Positions 31,573-43,213 of a stretch of DNA of 64,000 nucleotides are shown here, one piece after another; the stretch's first letter is position 1, and the number at the start of each line of letters is the position of its first letter. The DNA comes from Deinandra increscens subsp. villosa (lineage: Eukaryota; Streptophyta; Magnoliopsida; Asterales; Asteraceae): contig JBCNJP010000260.1 in NCBI GenBank assembly GCA_039602395.1, forward strand, positions 1 through 64,000, in the 5' to 3' direction. The position numbers were made by a program, and so were the translations under genes. A model generated the notes under the pieces. It did no database searches and was not told the DNA's origin. It saw nothing but the letters and a program-made list of their open reading frames with translations.

Positions 31573-32118
31573 ATATTGCAATACAAGATTCATCTCCACC
31601 AAAATGATGGTGGAGTTTAGCTACTCATGACAGGTTTAAGATCTAAATCAGATTGTAATATAGCAAATATGACGAAAATGATAAACGTAAACTGAAATCG
31701 AAACGTAACAACTAATCAAATAATGAAAAATAACTCTAACTTCTATCCAGCGATCTGATTGCTTTGCTCTGCTCTCTAGAACGTCCTTGGAACCTTCAAG
31801 TCCGTCTATAATAATTGATAACCTTGATTAAGAACCGAAATGTTCAATTTATAGTGTAATTTAGGGTTTACAAAAATTAGGGCGTAACGAGCCGTTATGT
31901 GGTAACGGGTCGCTACCGGCTACTTCTATCAAATCTTTCAAATTCTGCTAGGATCTCGTTTTTGGGCAAGAAGTTAAAGGGAGGAATCCGGTTTAGGCTT
32001 CAATTTTTAGCATTTTCCTCGAAATTCTTTAACTCTGTCGTTTCATTCCCTGAAATCCTATTATTGCTAAAACTAGATAATTTGATATTTGAACAAACAG
32101 GAAATAACCATAAATCAA
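31573..32118 (-). mobile_element. Athila-type LTR fragment
   Basis: About 545 bases clearly homologous and co-oriented to 55299-55862, which is LTR of the minus-strand Athila-like element. It starts ATTGCAATACAAGATTCATC in both and ends GAAATAACCA-AAATCAA. By eye about nine bases in ten agree. It abuts the end of LTR B directly and lacks both natural LTR ends, so it is a truncated fragment. Confidence 0.8.
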
Positions 32119-33402
32119 ACAAAGGAAATAACCTTCCTTCAACACTACTACAACGAAATCTCAATGACACGGATATATATGCTGCACTACACTTGCTAAG
32201 TCAATAGGATCTTACCATAATATTTAATTCATACTAACATTCATATAAAGTGATATTTTAGAATCACAGGCAATACCCTCAAGTTTCCTGGAACCTTGCT
32301 CTCAGCTCACTCACTTACCATGTTCTCTCGACCCACAGGATTCATTTTTGGAGGACACTCAAAGTCAAGTAAGTCTAGACGCGTTCTTGAGTTTATATAT
32401 TGATCATGCGCCGAGTATTACTAATGGATCTAACCAAAGAATGGGGAGAGAAATTCAAACATTGCTCAAATATACGGGCGTATGAGCTACCACCCTAATG
32501 TATATCTTGGTGTATACGTACAACCATTTCACAACTTTTCATTATGATTTATTCATACTATAGGTATGTATCTTTTTGGGTCAAATTATATTTTGAGAGA
32601 GCTGAATTATTGGGCTTTTTTCTCTTTTCTATTTTCTTTTCTTTTGGGGAATGGTTTTTTCGTAGAGAATGGGATAAAGATGCTAAAGCTATGCAGAAGG
32701 TCCAACATGTTTGGGCAACTGACAACCCAGAAAAGATCCAAAGTAAACTCAAGGCTTAAACATGGTCTCAACATAAACCTCGAAGCGGTTCTAAACAAAC
32801 GACATCCGTCATGTGACTATTATATTTTTCTTTCTTGTATCTTCCCTAAAACTAGGGCTTAGCTCACATGGGAATGGGATAAGTGGTTAATGTAGGTTTA
32901 CAAGACTCAAGTAATATTCCTGATCATGAGATTTTGAGAAAAACTACTTGCTACTGAATTCTTTCTTGCTACCTAAGGCACGGCAGTGCAAGCAAATTTA
33001 AAAACGAACCTGTGAATTCCATTAAGAAGGTGTACTTTCGTGTTTCCAGAACTTTAAATTTTTGTGGGAGTTTGACAAGTCGAAAAATTTTGAAAAATTT
33101 GGTGTTTTTTACAATTTCTATATCACATGATCACACAATATGGCCTTGGCCTCCCATCCACTTAGAAGCGTTTCCCCAATGTACATCAACAATAATAATA
33201 ATGAGTACGAGAAATGGAAAACTCCTCTGTATTATTGAATTGTAATCTCAATGTGCTGCGTGGCTATGACACCTGTATCTTCATGCTACTCAGAATATTA
33301 ACTTGTTTGAACTTCTCATTGCAGTTGCAATGCAATAATTGAGGCATGACAGAACCATACACATACATATGTCTATAACACATCACAATCAAAAGCAGTC
33401 AA

Positions 33403-33405
<3 letters not shown>
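32119..33405. other. Unassigned sequence
   Basis: No recognised gene. Overlapping short frames at 32544-32862 encode unrelated, low-complexity or aromatic-rich peptides and conflict with one another. CACTACTACAACG at about 32143 resembles a CACTA-like end but has no partner. Confidence 0.4.
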
Positions 33406-33474
<69 letters not shown>

Positions 33475-33480
<6 letters not shown>

Positions 33481-33603
33481 GTTCAAATGAGAACTTTTTG
33501 TTTTATAACTACAATTCATGGGAGGGGGTATTGTAAATATATCTAGTGGCTTAAAATGGTTCTCAAAAGTTCTCTCAACCAATTAGTTCTCAAATGATCC
33601 TCT

Positions 33604-33607
<4 letters not shown>
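33475..33607. mobile_element. MITE, TA target, copy 2
   Basis: 133 bases, flanked by TA runs (33406-33474 and 33608-33645). The left end AGTTAGGTTCAAATGAGAAC and right end GTTCTCAAATGATCCTCTCC match the copy at 29074-29253. The middle ACTACAATTCATGGGAGGGG is also shared. It differs by an internal deletion of about 45 bases. Confidence 0.75.
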
Positions 33608-33645
<38 letters not shown>

Positions 33646-33647
<2 letters not shown>

Positions 33648-34192
33648 TAGTCGTTCATGTTACTATTACATTTCCCAAAATAGACACAAACAAATAAACA
33701 CAAACAAACATAACATCAGTGTATCCAAATACTGATACCTAAGTCAAATGTATCAAAATAAACATCACATCCTCACAAATCATCATCAATGACATTATCA
33801 ACATCCTCCTCATCATCATTGTCCTCGTCATGTATGCTGACAACGGTGAATGCTCTCCTATCTCATCATCATCATCACCGTCTACTCCCTGCTCTCCAGC
33901 AGCCGGTACCCTAGGTGTAGATGGAATGAATGGCATGGAGGGTGTAGTGGCAGCTCTAGTGGCCTCTGCAATCAACCACTACAGGCAATGATGTATATTT
34001 GAAATCTATGAGGAGCTCCCTCTACGAGATGTAGATATGGGTGGTGGGATAGGGTAGGTATGTGGTGGAGGCTAGCTAACCTGAGCACCCTCTGGGACTG
34101 TAACGGGTCTAATAGGTGCAAGGAGGTAAGAGCCATCATACTGCAGCTCAATGATGTCAATAGCGTTAAGTAAGTCCTGTCCCATAGGTTTA
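33646..34192 (-). other. Low-confidence degraded coding sequence
   Basis: On the minus strand about 34170-33750 reads as a broken Pro/Ser-rich then acidic protein (LLNAIDIIELQYDGSYLLAP, later VDGDDDDEIGEH), with stops between blocks. It may be the end of a transposon protein. I do not recognise it. The next element's LTR begins at 34193. Confidence 0.3.
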
Positions 34193-37100
34193 TTTGATAA
34201 CCCGTAAATTTCCTAAGTCTAAAACCTCGTTTAATTACGTGCTTATCTGTAATTGTGCATAAAATCTAGGTTTGTTAACTTAGATAACGTATTATGCCAA
34301 CCTCTTGATAGTCTTGACATGACCTTACGGTAAAACGATAAGCGAACCACCTTAAAACGGTAAGTTAATATTGTTGTTATCGATGGAACTTCAATAATTA
34401 AAAGATAGAATAAAATTTATATTTTATTTATCATTTCCGTCACCTTTAAAGTATAACCAATATACATATCAACTTGTAAACCCGGACGTTTAATATTTAC
34501 AGGAGAAACCAACACGTAGAAAATATTAACCATTTAATCTAGAAACTTAACCGTTTTCGTTAAATAATTATTTAACGTGGCGTATGACATTTTTTTATAA
34601 AAATAAAATATTTTTATCTAGACTTTACTATAGATCATCACCCGTGTCAAACTCTCAAGACCAAAGCTCACCGAAAATATTCACTCGTTAATCGCATTTA
34701 TTCGCGATTAAAAACCGAACTAAACCATTTCGTTTATTTAAAAACCAAACCACCACCTTTGCATGTTTTTGCATGAGACTCAATCACCCGACACCCGAGC
34801 CCCGACACCCGACCACCACCGCCCACCACCTCCGGCCACCTCACCACCGCCGCCCTTTATGCAACTGGCCCCAACCCCATGCAAGAGAATCATTACCATT
34901 CTACACACCATACCTCATCATCACCCCTACCTTTCACCACTTACACACTCCACCACCACCTTACCAATCCATCACCTCACCATCAACCCTCTCCCTCACC
35001 CATCCCTTGACCGAAAATCGGCCCCCTAACCTCTCTCTCTTGCGGTTCACAAGAACAACAACACACACACACACACTTGTTCTTTTAAACCCCAAACCAA
35101 ACAACACTCCCACTCTTTCTCTTAACTAACCCAACCCGTAACCCCCTCCTCCCTAGAGCCGGGCCACGAGCAAACCAAACACCCCCTTTGGTTATTTCTT
35201 TTCTTTCCACCATATATAAACACATTTACACACACTTTCTCATTTGCGAAACCCTAATCCAAGACCACCTCCCACCACCTCTCCCTCAATCTCTCAACCG
35301 TCTCTCTCTCTCTCTCTCTCTCTCTCTACTCTCTCACTCTAGTTTTCAACCAAGAACAAGCAAGGAGAAGGAGATCCAAGCCACTAGCAAGCATCATCTT
35401 TACCATATCATCTCTTTATCTTGAAAACCTTTCAAGATCAAGTAAGTTTCATGGATTTCTTTCAAGTTCATCTCACTAGATCATGATTCCTTACTCATTT
35501 CCATGATCCATTCACTCTCATAGAACAAGTCTTGATGATTATGATGATATTTGGTTGATAAAAGTCTAGAAAACTCTTAATCTTTGTTAATTTTTGCTAA
35601 TGATGTTAGTTTACTAACTAGTTTCACATGAGAATTTTTTTTCCATGATTTGATGATGAGCAATGCCTTAAATTATGTTTTTAGATGTTAACATGCCTAA
35701 ACATTTAGATCCATGGCCTTAGAAATGCTAAACACACATTAAACCATGTTTAAAGATCATAACTTTACTAGGTTTTTAGCCAAAAACTCAAGATCCGTTT
35801 TGGACATATCCGAACCCTTAGAGACTCATTTTGACACTTTTGGAACAACGTTTGTGAAGACACTTTTCTTGGAAATGACCCTAAGTACCCCTAAATTGCA
35901 AAACATAAGCCAGAAAACCCTAAAAAAAGACCCCTCGGGCCAACTCCGAATTTTGCAAAATTTTTAGACTTTCCAACAGTAAACTTAGACACTTAGATGA
36001 GTGATAAAAAGTTGCTAAAAAGATCCCTTTTGATTTGAGCTAAAACTAGGTCAAAACCGGCTTTAAAACAGACTTTTAGAAGACCCGGAAACCTCATTTT
36101 TGTAAAGTTATGCCAAATATTTTTTGAACTGATTTGGAACACTTATTAGGACCTATCATGACTTAGGTTACCTCTACAAAGTGTTTGGCTAATTTATCCG
36201 GCCTTAAAACTAGTCGCAGGGGCAAAACTGGTCAAAACCGGGCGCGTACCGGCAAAACCGACACTTTAGGACTTCAAACCCTAAAATTATATTTCTGGAA
36301 ATTCATTAATAAAAATAGGAATATTTTTATTATTATAATTCTATTTCTAGTAATATTGGAAAATAACGCTAGTTGACAAATACCGGTGGAAACCCAGGTA
36401 TTTCGGGCTTTTGCTACAAATGGTTTTTGTAAACAAAATTGAGCTTATATTTCAAACTAAAATAAATATTGGCCTAAATCATTTTATAACATAGGAAAAT
36501 CTTTATATATTTTGAGAATATATATAACCTTATTTTTCTGGAATGTTATCGATATTAAATTATTTATTGAAAATAAATAATTCCTAAAGCATGTCCGTTA
36601 TCAACAATCACCTGGGTCATCATAACGTCAAGACTTGACCATCATTTAGGAGTTACTTAACTGTCAATCCAAACTCTAGACCTTAAGCTGTCTTATACTG
36701 ATTTAGGACTGCTAGGTTGCCTATTATCTGTCGTTACATCATTCAGACACTGCCTGATTTCTGTGAGTCTTCACGGCCCCTCTTTTAAACTGTTTTAAAT
36801 GCTTTTGGGAGAGAATTCTTATAACTTAGATCATGCCTGATAATTAGATAATTTGTTACCATTATTGATTACATGAACTATTCGTCCACCTTGTCGTATT
36901 CATGTTAATTCATGTTATGATCAAAAGCCCCACTATTAATTGAATCCGATTAATTTCAACGAAATGATGACACGTGAATAGATCTATTGGGTTAACGCCC
37001 CTGTCCTGATTGGTAGCTCTAATCCTGACTCTCATGTTCAGTCAATAGAGTACATAATGTTATAATCACTGTTCGGTAATCCTGGACAGAATACCATGAG

Positions 37101-37624
37101 TGGGTAGGGTAATCAGTTAGTTTCGGAGTTCAAGGTTCGTGGTAATAATAATCTACAGCAATCTTAACATATTATCAAATGGGTGATAAAACTGATATCA
37201 AACTTTGTTGTCAATCATAGTTCTATTTTTACTTAAACTTGTGAACTCACCAACTTTATGTTGACCGTTTTAGTATATAAATTCTCAGGTACTTGATCGG
37301 CCGCTTTGCTTATTTGGAATACCTCTTTTGTGCATTATCATTAGGATCCTTCATATCATCTGGAGTCATGGTCACACTAACCTTTTGGAGATTTCACTAC
37401 ATAACACCTAACGGTGTCATGTCTTTAAACTTTTAATACTTGTTTTCTAAACTATGAAACAAATGAAACATATTATCATTAATTTCCGATGCTAAATCTG
37501 AAATAAAATGTTTTCGACTCCTTAAAACGGATCTAGTTGTTTAACCATCCAGAGATCGTTTCGTGTAACCTTGACTGTGATTCCATCTCGTTCACTCCCG
37601 ACACAGAAATTACAGGGTGTGACA
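34193..37624 (+). repeat. 5' LTR (3,432 bp)
   Basis: Starts TTTGATAACCCGTAA, the counterpart of TGTGACAACAAGTAA at 47319, so the terminal TG has mutated to TT. It ends TACAGGGTGTGACA. It contains a CT/CA-rich U3 (34800-35340), a (TC)n run at about 35301-35327, a TATA box at 35211-35220 and the conserved TGTGAACTCACCAAC at 37240. Small frames (34763, 34773, 35746) occur in both LTRs but look like chance. Confidence 0.93.
35211..35220 (+). promoter_or_regulatory. LTR TATA box
   Basis: CATATATAAACAC in the 5' LTR, at about 1.0 kb from its start and matched at 48364 in the 3' LTR. It probably sets the start of the genomic transcript. Confidence 0.6.
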
Positions 37625-37625
37625 G

Positions 37626-37640
37626 ATTGGTATCAGAGCC
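37626..37640 (+). promoter_or_regulatory. tRNA-Met primer-binding site
   Basis: TTGGTATCAGAGCC, one base after the LTR end, complementary to the 3' end of initiator tRNA-Met. Confidence 0.92.
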
Positions 37641-37801
37641 AAGGTTATAGGGAACTAGGTTGCATTAGTAGGACCTAGACTATAGCCTAAGCTCTGTTAG
37701 TATTATATCGCATGTGCATACGTGATACTTCTGCTTGATTGTTGTACTTGTTTATAACTAACCTATAACTATTATTATGACTTGGAAACTTTTGTCACAA
37801 C

Positions 37802-38805
37802 ATGTCTTCCTCTGAGCCCATGGAGATATCATCTGATTCTGATGACGAGTTGGCGATCATCCCCGACCCATTGGAGCCCATGCCGCCGTCTCCGGAGTAT
37901 GTACCTGATTCGCCTACATACGATCCATCCTCTCCTGTTCCTGCACCAGCTGTTGACCAGCCTCGTTCCCCTACGAGTGTCCTAGACTTCGCTGTTTCAG
38001 ATGATTCAGACTCCGACGAGGAGCCTGGCGAGGAGCCTGACGAGACTGCCATGTTCGATGTAGCCATCAATCCTGCTGATCCGCCTGCGGATGGAGATAC
38101 TCTTGTGGTTACTCTAACACCTGAACTCCCTTCTTCTCCCGATCGTGTTCCTTCTTTCCGACCTTATCGTAGCACTCCTGGTGGACCCTTGCGGATGTAC
38201 ACTCCACGCAAATCTCTTATCCGTCGTCATATTCGCTTTTCTGAGCCTGTTGTTCCTGAGGGATCTACCCTCAAGCGTTCTAGATCATCCGATCTATGTC
38301 CTATTCCTCCTGTGTCTTATCCGCTTCCTCTAAAGAAGCATATGAGGATCCTTGATAGCACTTTCGAGGTGGGTGAGTCATCTATTGCTGCAGCCCCTGT
38401 TGAGCCCTCTACACCCCCTCCGACTCTTCCTGGCACTGGCATTCCTCCTCCTGTTCCATCTGAGACTCCCCTGGAGACTATCCTGTCTTCACTTCTTGCT
38501 GTTGTGGCTCGTCGTGATGATGACATCCACGCATGCAGTCGATCCTTTAGACTCTTGCGCCCTCTTCTTTGATTGCACCTCTTGTGACCCGTGCGTCTGC
38601 CCTGAAGGAGCACCTTACCTTTTTCAGCCGCTCTCTTGACTCTCTTCATGCACACATGTCTGGCGTGTGTGGCATTACTGTTGATACCCGTATAGCTGTT
38701 GAGGAGTTTGCTGCCCGTGTTCCCACTGCTGAGGAGTTTGCCCAGACACTTCAGCTGTCTGTTGACGATCATCACACAGATTGCCGATGTTCTAGCTCTG
38801 CTTGA
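37802..38805 (+). pseudogene. Extra Ser/Pro/Asp-rich ORF between PBS and gag, frameshifted
   Basis: The frame opens at 37802 (MSSSEPMEISSDSDDELA) and runs 256 codons to 38572. A second frame continues in the same style to 38805 (LVTRASALKEHLTFFSRSLD), so a frameshift lies near 38530-38560. The first part is rich in Ser, Pro and Asp (PPSPEYVPDSPTYDPSSP), the middle is basic (RKSLIRRHIRFSEP) and the end is helical. It is not gag: the true gag start is at 39104. An extra ORF in this position is unusual for chromoviruses. Function unknown; it could be a chaperone-like or regulatory protein. Confidence 0.65.
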
Positions 38806-39103
38806 TCATGCTTCACCATAGTTTGAGATGTTGTAACTTAGGGTATCTGTTAACCCCCACTTATTAATGTATGAACGACTTGTATTTTGATGTGGAACTG
38901 CGTTTCCACAAGACAATATTTATATCCATTATGAATCTTGTAAACAAGTAATCTATGTTGATGATGGTTATGTTTCTCTACTTATTATGTTGTGATGTAT
39001 TGATTATTGTGTATGTTGTGGTTGAATTTATGTATGTCATGTCTATGTGTTGACTTACTTTATCATGTCTTATTCTTTCTTTTCCATTGTGAAATTAAGA
39101 AAC

Positions 39104-40484
39104 ATGCCACCTAGAAGACAACCACGTGTTCGCGTCAACCGGGACACCCCTGTCATGGATGATGCTGCTATTGAAGCCCTTGTGACTCAGCGAGTTGCGG
39201 ATGCCCTAGCTGCTGCGGAAGCAGACCGTTCCACCGCCTTTAACGGCCGAAACCGTTCCCCTAATGGTAAGCTAAAGACTTCTTTAAGTGATAAACAGAC
39301 CACCGGTTGAATTGCCCTCAAATGCTGGAATAACGTTTCAGGTTGTCGTGACTGCACTTACAAAGATTTTATGAGTTGTAAGCCTACTAACTTTAAGGGT
39401 ACGGAAGGAGTTCTTTCCGTATGTGCAACGGCTGAAACCGTTCCCTTAATGGTATGCTGAAGACTTCTTTAAGTGATAAACAGACCACTGGTTACAATTG
39501 TGAAGAATTGCCCTCAAATGTTGGAATAACGTTTCAGGTGGTCGCGACTGCACTTACAAAGATTTTATGAGTTGTAAGCCCACTAACTTTAAGAGTACGG
39601 AAGGTGCTGTGGGACTGATCCGATGGTTTGAAAAGACCGAATCTGTGTTCCGTATGTGCAACTGCCCCGATGGGTACAAACTGAAGTATGCAACCTGCAC
39701 TTTCAGTGAAGGAGTTCTTTCTCGGTGGAATTCGTATGCTGAATCTCTCGGCCCTGATCTTGCTTATGCCATGTCGTGGGATGACAAGAAGGTACTTATG
39801 GGAGGCGAGTACTGTCCTCGAGAGGAACTTCAGAGATTGGAAGTAGAGTTTTGGAACTTGACTATGATCAAAGCTGACATCGCCGGTTATACCAAGCGCT
39901 TTCACGAGCTTGCTCACCTGTGCTCTACCATGGTGACACCTCTCTATAAAAAGATTGAGAGGTATGTTTGGGGACTTTCCCCTGTCATTCAAGGGAACGT
40001 TATGTCATCTAGCCCTGAAACGCTTCAAGGTGTCATGCGTCTAGCACACAGCTTGACCTACCAAGCATCCCGCCAAGGCACCCAGTTCGCAAAGAAAAGG
40101 GTTGAAGCTAAACCTGTTGCCCTTCCCATTGCCTCAAGTGAAAGCAAGAAGCCTGACCACAAGCGTAAACGTGGTCATGATTGGAGGAAGAAGAAGCCAA
40201 TCGAAACTCCTATTGAGAAAGCCCGTGAGGCCATTAAGGCCTACGTAGCCGTTACACCAGCTCAGGACCCTAAGAAGGGTGGCTACACTGGAAGCCACCC
40301 TCTCTGCAGCAAATGTAACCTGCACCACTCCCTCGACTGCAGTAACATCTACTGCAGGAACTGCAAAGCTAAAGGCCATATACTTAGGGACTGCCCCCGA
40401 ACCGATCCAACAAGCCCCAGACTTCAGGGAACTGCTATGAATGTGGAGCTGCCGGCCATTTCAAGATTGAATGTCCTAGGTTGA
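39104..40484 (+). pseudogene. gag (capsid and nucleocapsid)
   Basis: Starts MPPRRQPRVRVNRDTPVMDD with a helical ALVTQRVADAL segment. The capsid domain starts at about 39540 (CTYKDFMSCKPTNF, TEGAVGLIRWFEKTESVF, GYTKRFHELAHLC). Two zinc knuckles follow: CRNCKAKGHILRDC and, in another frame, CYECGAAGHFKIEC (about 40437). So a frameshift separates the knuckles, either decay or the gag-pol junction. Between the N-terminal part and the capsid a 185-base segment is duplicated, and each copy has an intron-like GT...AG stretch. Confidence 0.88.
39242..39611 (+). repeat. 185-bp tandem duplication in gag
   Basis: AACGG-CGAAACCGTTCCC, AAGACTTCTTTAAGTGATAA, ACAGACCAC-GGTT and CACTTACAAAGATTTTATG occur twice, offset by 185 bases. 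Copy 1 is 39242-39426 and copy 2 is 39427 to about 39611. Each copy contains a candidate intron (39267-39341 and 39452-39537). Confidence 0.85.
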
Positions 40485-42074
40485 AGAAGATGACACCGGA
40501 AGTTGCTCGCGGACAAGCATTTGTGCTGAACGCCTCTGAGGCCCGTCAAGACCCCCATTCAGTGACGGGTACGTTTCTCTTAAATAACCGCTATGCATCT
40601 GTTTTATTTGATACCGGTGCAGATAAAAGCTTTGTGTCTAATGATTTTAGTTCAACACTAGAAATCACCCCTACACCTTTAGACACTAAGTACGCTATCG
40701 AGTTAGCCGACGGTAAATTAATTGAAGCAACTGAGACCCTTAGAGACTGTTCACTAGAGTTATCAGGACATTCTTTTCGCATAGACCTTCTGCCTGTTCC
40801 ACTTGGAAGCTTCGACGTTGTTGTTGGAATGGATTGGTTATCCGCCAATCGTGCAGAGATAATCTGTCACGAGAAGCGAGTCAAGATCCCATTCGAGAAT
40901 GGTGAGACTTTGACCATTCAAGGAGACCGTAATGGGACCAAACTCAATATTGTGTCCTGTATGAAAGTTCGAAAGTACCTACGTAAAGGATGCCACACTA
41001 TCCTAGCTCACGTAGTTGTGAAGAAGCCGAAAGAGAAGATCGAAGATGTGCCGATAGTGAAGGACTTCACTGATGTTTTCCCCGAAGACTTACCTGATCT
41101 GCCCCTGGCTAGAGAAGTGGAGTTCCATATCGACCTTACCCCTGGAGCTGCACCCGTAGCTCGAGCCCCTTACCATTTAGCCCTGTCTGAGATGAAAGAG
41201 TTGTCCAACCAGTTGCAAGAACTTCTTGACAAAGGGTTTATAAGACCAAGCTTTTCCCCGTGGGGAGCCCCCGTTCTATTTGTCAAGAAGAAAGATGGAT
41301 CTTTTCAGATGTGTATAGATTATCGGGAACTTAACAAGTTAACGGTGAAGAACCGCTATCCACTCCCCGAGAATCGACGGTCTGTTTGACTAACTTCAAG
41401 GGTAAAGTTTCTACTCGAAGATCGACCTGCGCTCAGGATACCATCAGTTAAGAGTATGCGAAGAAGACGTTGCTAAGACCGCATTACGAACTCGTTATGG
41501 ACACTACGAGTTTCTCATCATGTCATTCGGGTTGACAAACGCGCCTGCCGTATTTATGGACCTCATGAATCGTGTGTGCAAAGCCTACCTGGACAAGTTT
41601 GTTATCGTGTTCATCGACGATATTCTGATCTACTCACGTAGCAAAGAAGAACACGAACAACACCACAAGCTGATTTTGGAATTGCTAAGAAAAGAAAGAC
41701 TGTATGCGAAATTTTCCAAATGCAAATTCTGGATTCGCGAGGTATATTTTCTTGGTCACGTGATTAACAACCGTGGTATTCACGTCGGTCCCTCAAAGAT
41801 TGAAGCAATCAAGGATTGGAACCCTCCCATAACCCCTTCCGAAATCCGTCAATTCCTTGGTCTCGCTGGCTATTACAGCAGATTTATTAAAAACTTCTCT
41901 AAGATAGCCCAGCCTCTGACTGCCTTGACTCAGAAGGACAAGAAGTTTGTTTGGGATGACAAAGCTGAAGCCGCCTTCCAGAAGCTGAAATTGATGCTGT
42001 GCAATGCACCCATCCTGGCCCTACCCGAAGGAACTAATAATCTCGTCGTCTACTTCCATCTCATCAAGGCCTAG
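40437..42074 (+). pseudogene. pol: aspartic protease, reverse transcriptase, start of RNase H
   Basis: Frame 40437-41389 carries the second zinc knuckle, the retropepsin (VLFDTGADKSFVS) with its DVVVGMDWLSANRAEI partner, and the RT start (FIRPSFSPWGAPVLFVKKKD, CIDYRELNKLTVKNRYPLP). A frameshift occurs at about 41370. The RT resumes out of frame (ATCGACCTGCGCTCAGGATA region) and then in 41520-42074: PFGLTNAP-like SFGLTNAPAVFMDLMN, FIDDILIYSRSKEEH with the catalytic DD, FSKCKFWIREVYFLGHV, and QFLGLAGYYSRFIKNF leading into RNase H (TALTQKDKKFVW). A stop ends this block at 42074. Confidence 0.93.
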
Positions 42075-42079
42075 GATGC

Positions 42080-43213
42080 GTGCTAATGCAGCTTGAGAAA
42101 GTTATAGCCTATGCTTCTCGTCAATTGAAGACCCATGAGAAGAACTACACGACCCATGACTTAGAACTTGGTGCCGTTGTGTTCGCTCTCAAGATATGGA
42201 GACACTACTTATATGGGACAAAGTGCACTATCTTTACGGACATAAGAGCCTCCAGGATATCCTGAATCAGAAAGAGTTGAACATGAGACAACGAAGATGG
42301 GTAGAACTACTCAGTGATTACGACTGCGAGATCCGTTATCATCCCGGAAAGGCTAACGTTGTAGCAGATGCCTTGAGTAGGAAAGATCGTGTGAAGCCTC
42401 TCCGAGTCCGACCGCTTGCTTTGACCATTCATACTGGTCTCCCAGATCAGATTCGTGAAGCCCAACTGGACGCCCTGAAGGAAGAGAACCTCAAAGCCGA
42501 AAACCTGCGTGGTATGGACCGCCAGTTGGAGACAAAACCGGATGGAGCCTTTTATTTCGTGAATAGACTTTGGGTACCCATGTACGGAGGATTGAAGAAA
42601 CTAGTCATGGACGAGGCCCACAAGTCTAGATATTCCAATTACCAGGGAGCTGATAAGATGTATCATGACCTGCGAGAACTGTACTGGTGGCCTAACATGA
42701 AGGCTGAAATTGCTACCTACGTTGGGAAGTGTCTAACGTGCGCAAAGGTTAAAGCCGAATATCAGAAGCCGTCAGGCCTATTAGTACAACCGGTCATTCC
42801 CGAGTGGAAGTGGGAGCGTATAGCAATGGGTTTCATCACCAAGCTGCCAAAGAGTCGTAGCGGTAACGATACCATCTGGTTATCATCGACCGTCTCACGA
42901 AGTCTGCTCACTTTCTAGCGATGAAGGAAAGTGACTCGATGGAACTGCTTACGAAGCGCTACTTGAAGGAAATCTTCTCCCGCCATGGAACCCCTATTTC
43001 CATCATCTTCGACCGCGATAGCCGATTCACCTCTAGGTTCTGGAAATCTCTTAATGACGCTTTGGGTACTCAACTTGACATGAGTACGTCCTACCATCCT
43101 CAGACCGATGGACAAAGCGAAAGAACCATCCAAACCCTGGAAGATATGTTACGTGCCTGCGTAATCGATTTCGGCAAGAACTGGGATGAGCGCTTGCCCC
43201 TTTGTGAGTTCTC
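42080..43213 (+). pseudogene. pol: RNase H end and integrase (first part)
   Basis: RNase H continues in 42080-42265 (VIAYASRQLKTHEKNYTTHD) and, after a frameshift at about 42235, in 42196-42918 (QRRWVELLSDYDCEIRYHPG, NVVADALSRK). The integrase zinc domain (H----H and CLTCAKVKAEYQKPSG) and catalytic core follow, with another frameshift at about 42890. The core ends at 43213 with TSYHPQTDGQSERTIQTLED, where a LINE is inserted. At least three frameshifts make it non-functional. Confidence 0.93.

Noticed and set aside
32143..32160. CACTACTACAACG, a possible CACTA end
   Set aside because: No partner terminus, subterminal repeats or target duplication.
32544..32862. Two overlapping plus-strand frames, possible small gene
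   Set aside because: They overlap in different frames, have no recognisable domain or splice context, and lie in unassigned repeat-rich DNA.
34763..35129. Pro/His/Thr-rich frames in the LTR (and 47898-48242)
   Set aside because: They reflect the CT/CA-rich U3 and are present in both LTRs without signs of coding constraint.
35746..35967. A 73-codon frame present in both LTRs (also 48888-49109)
   Set aside because: Persistence is explained by recent LTR identity; no motif, and position within R-U5 argues against a gene.
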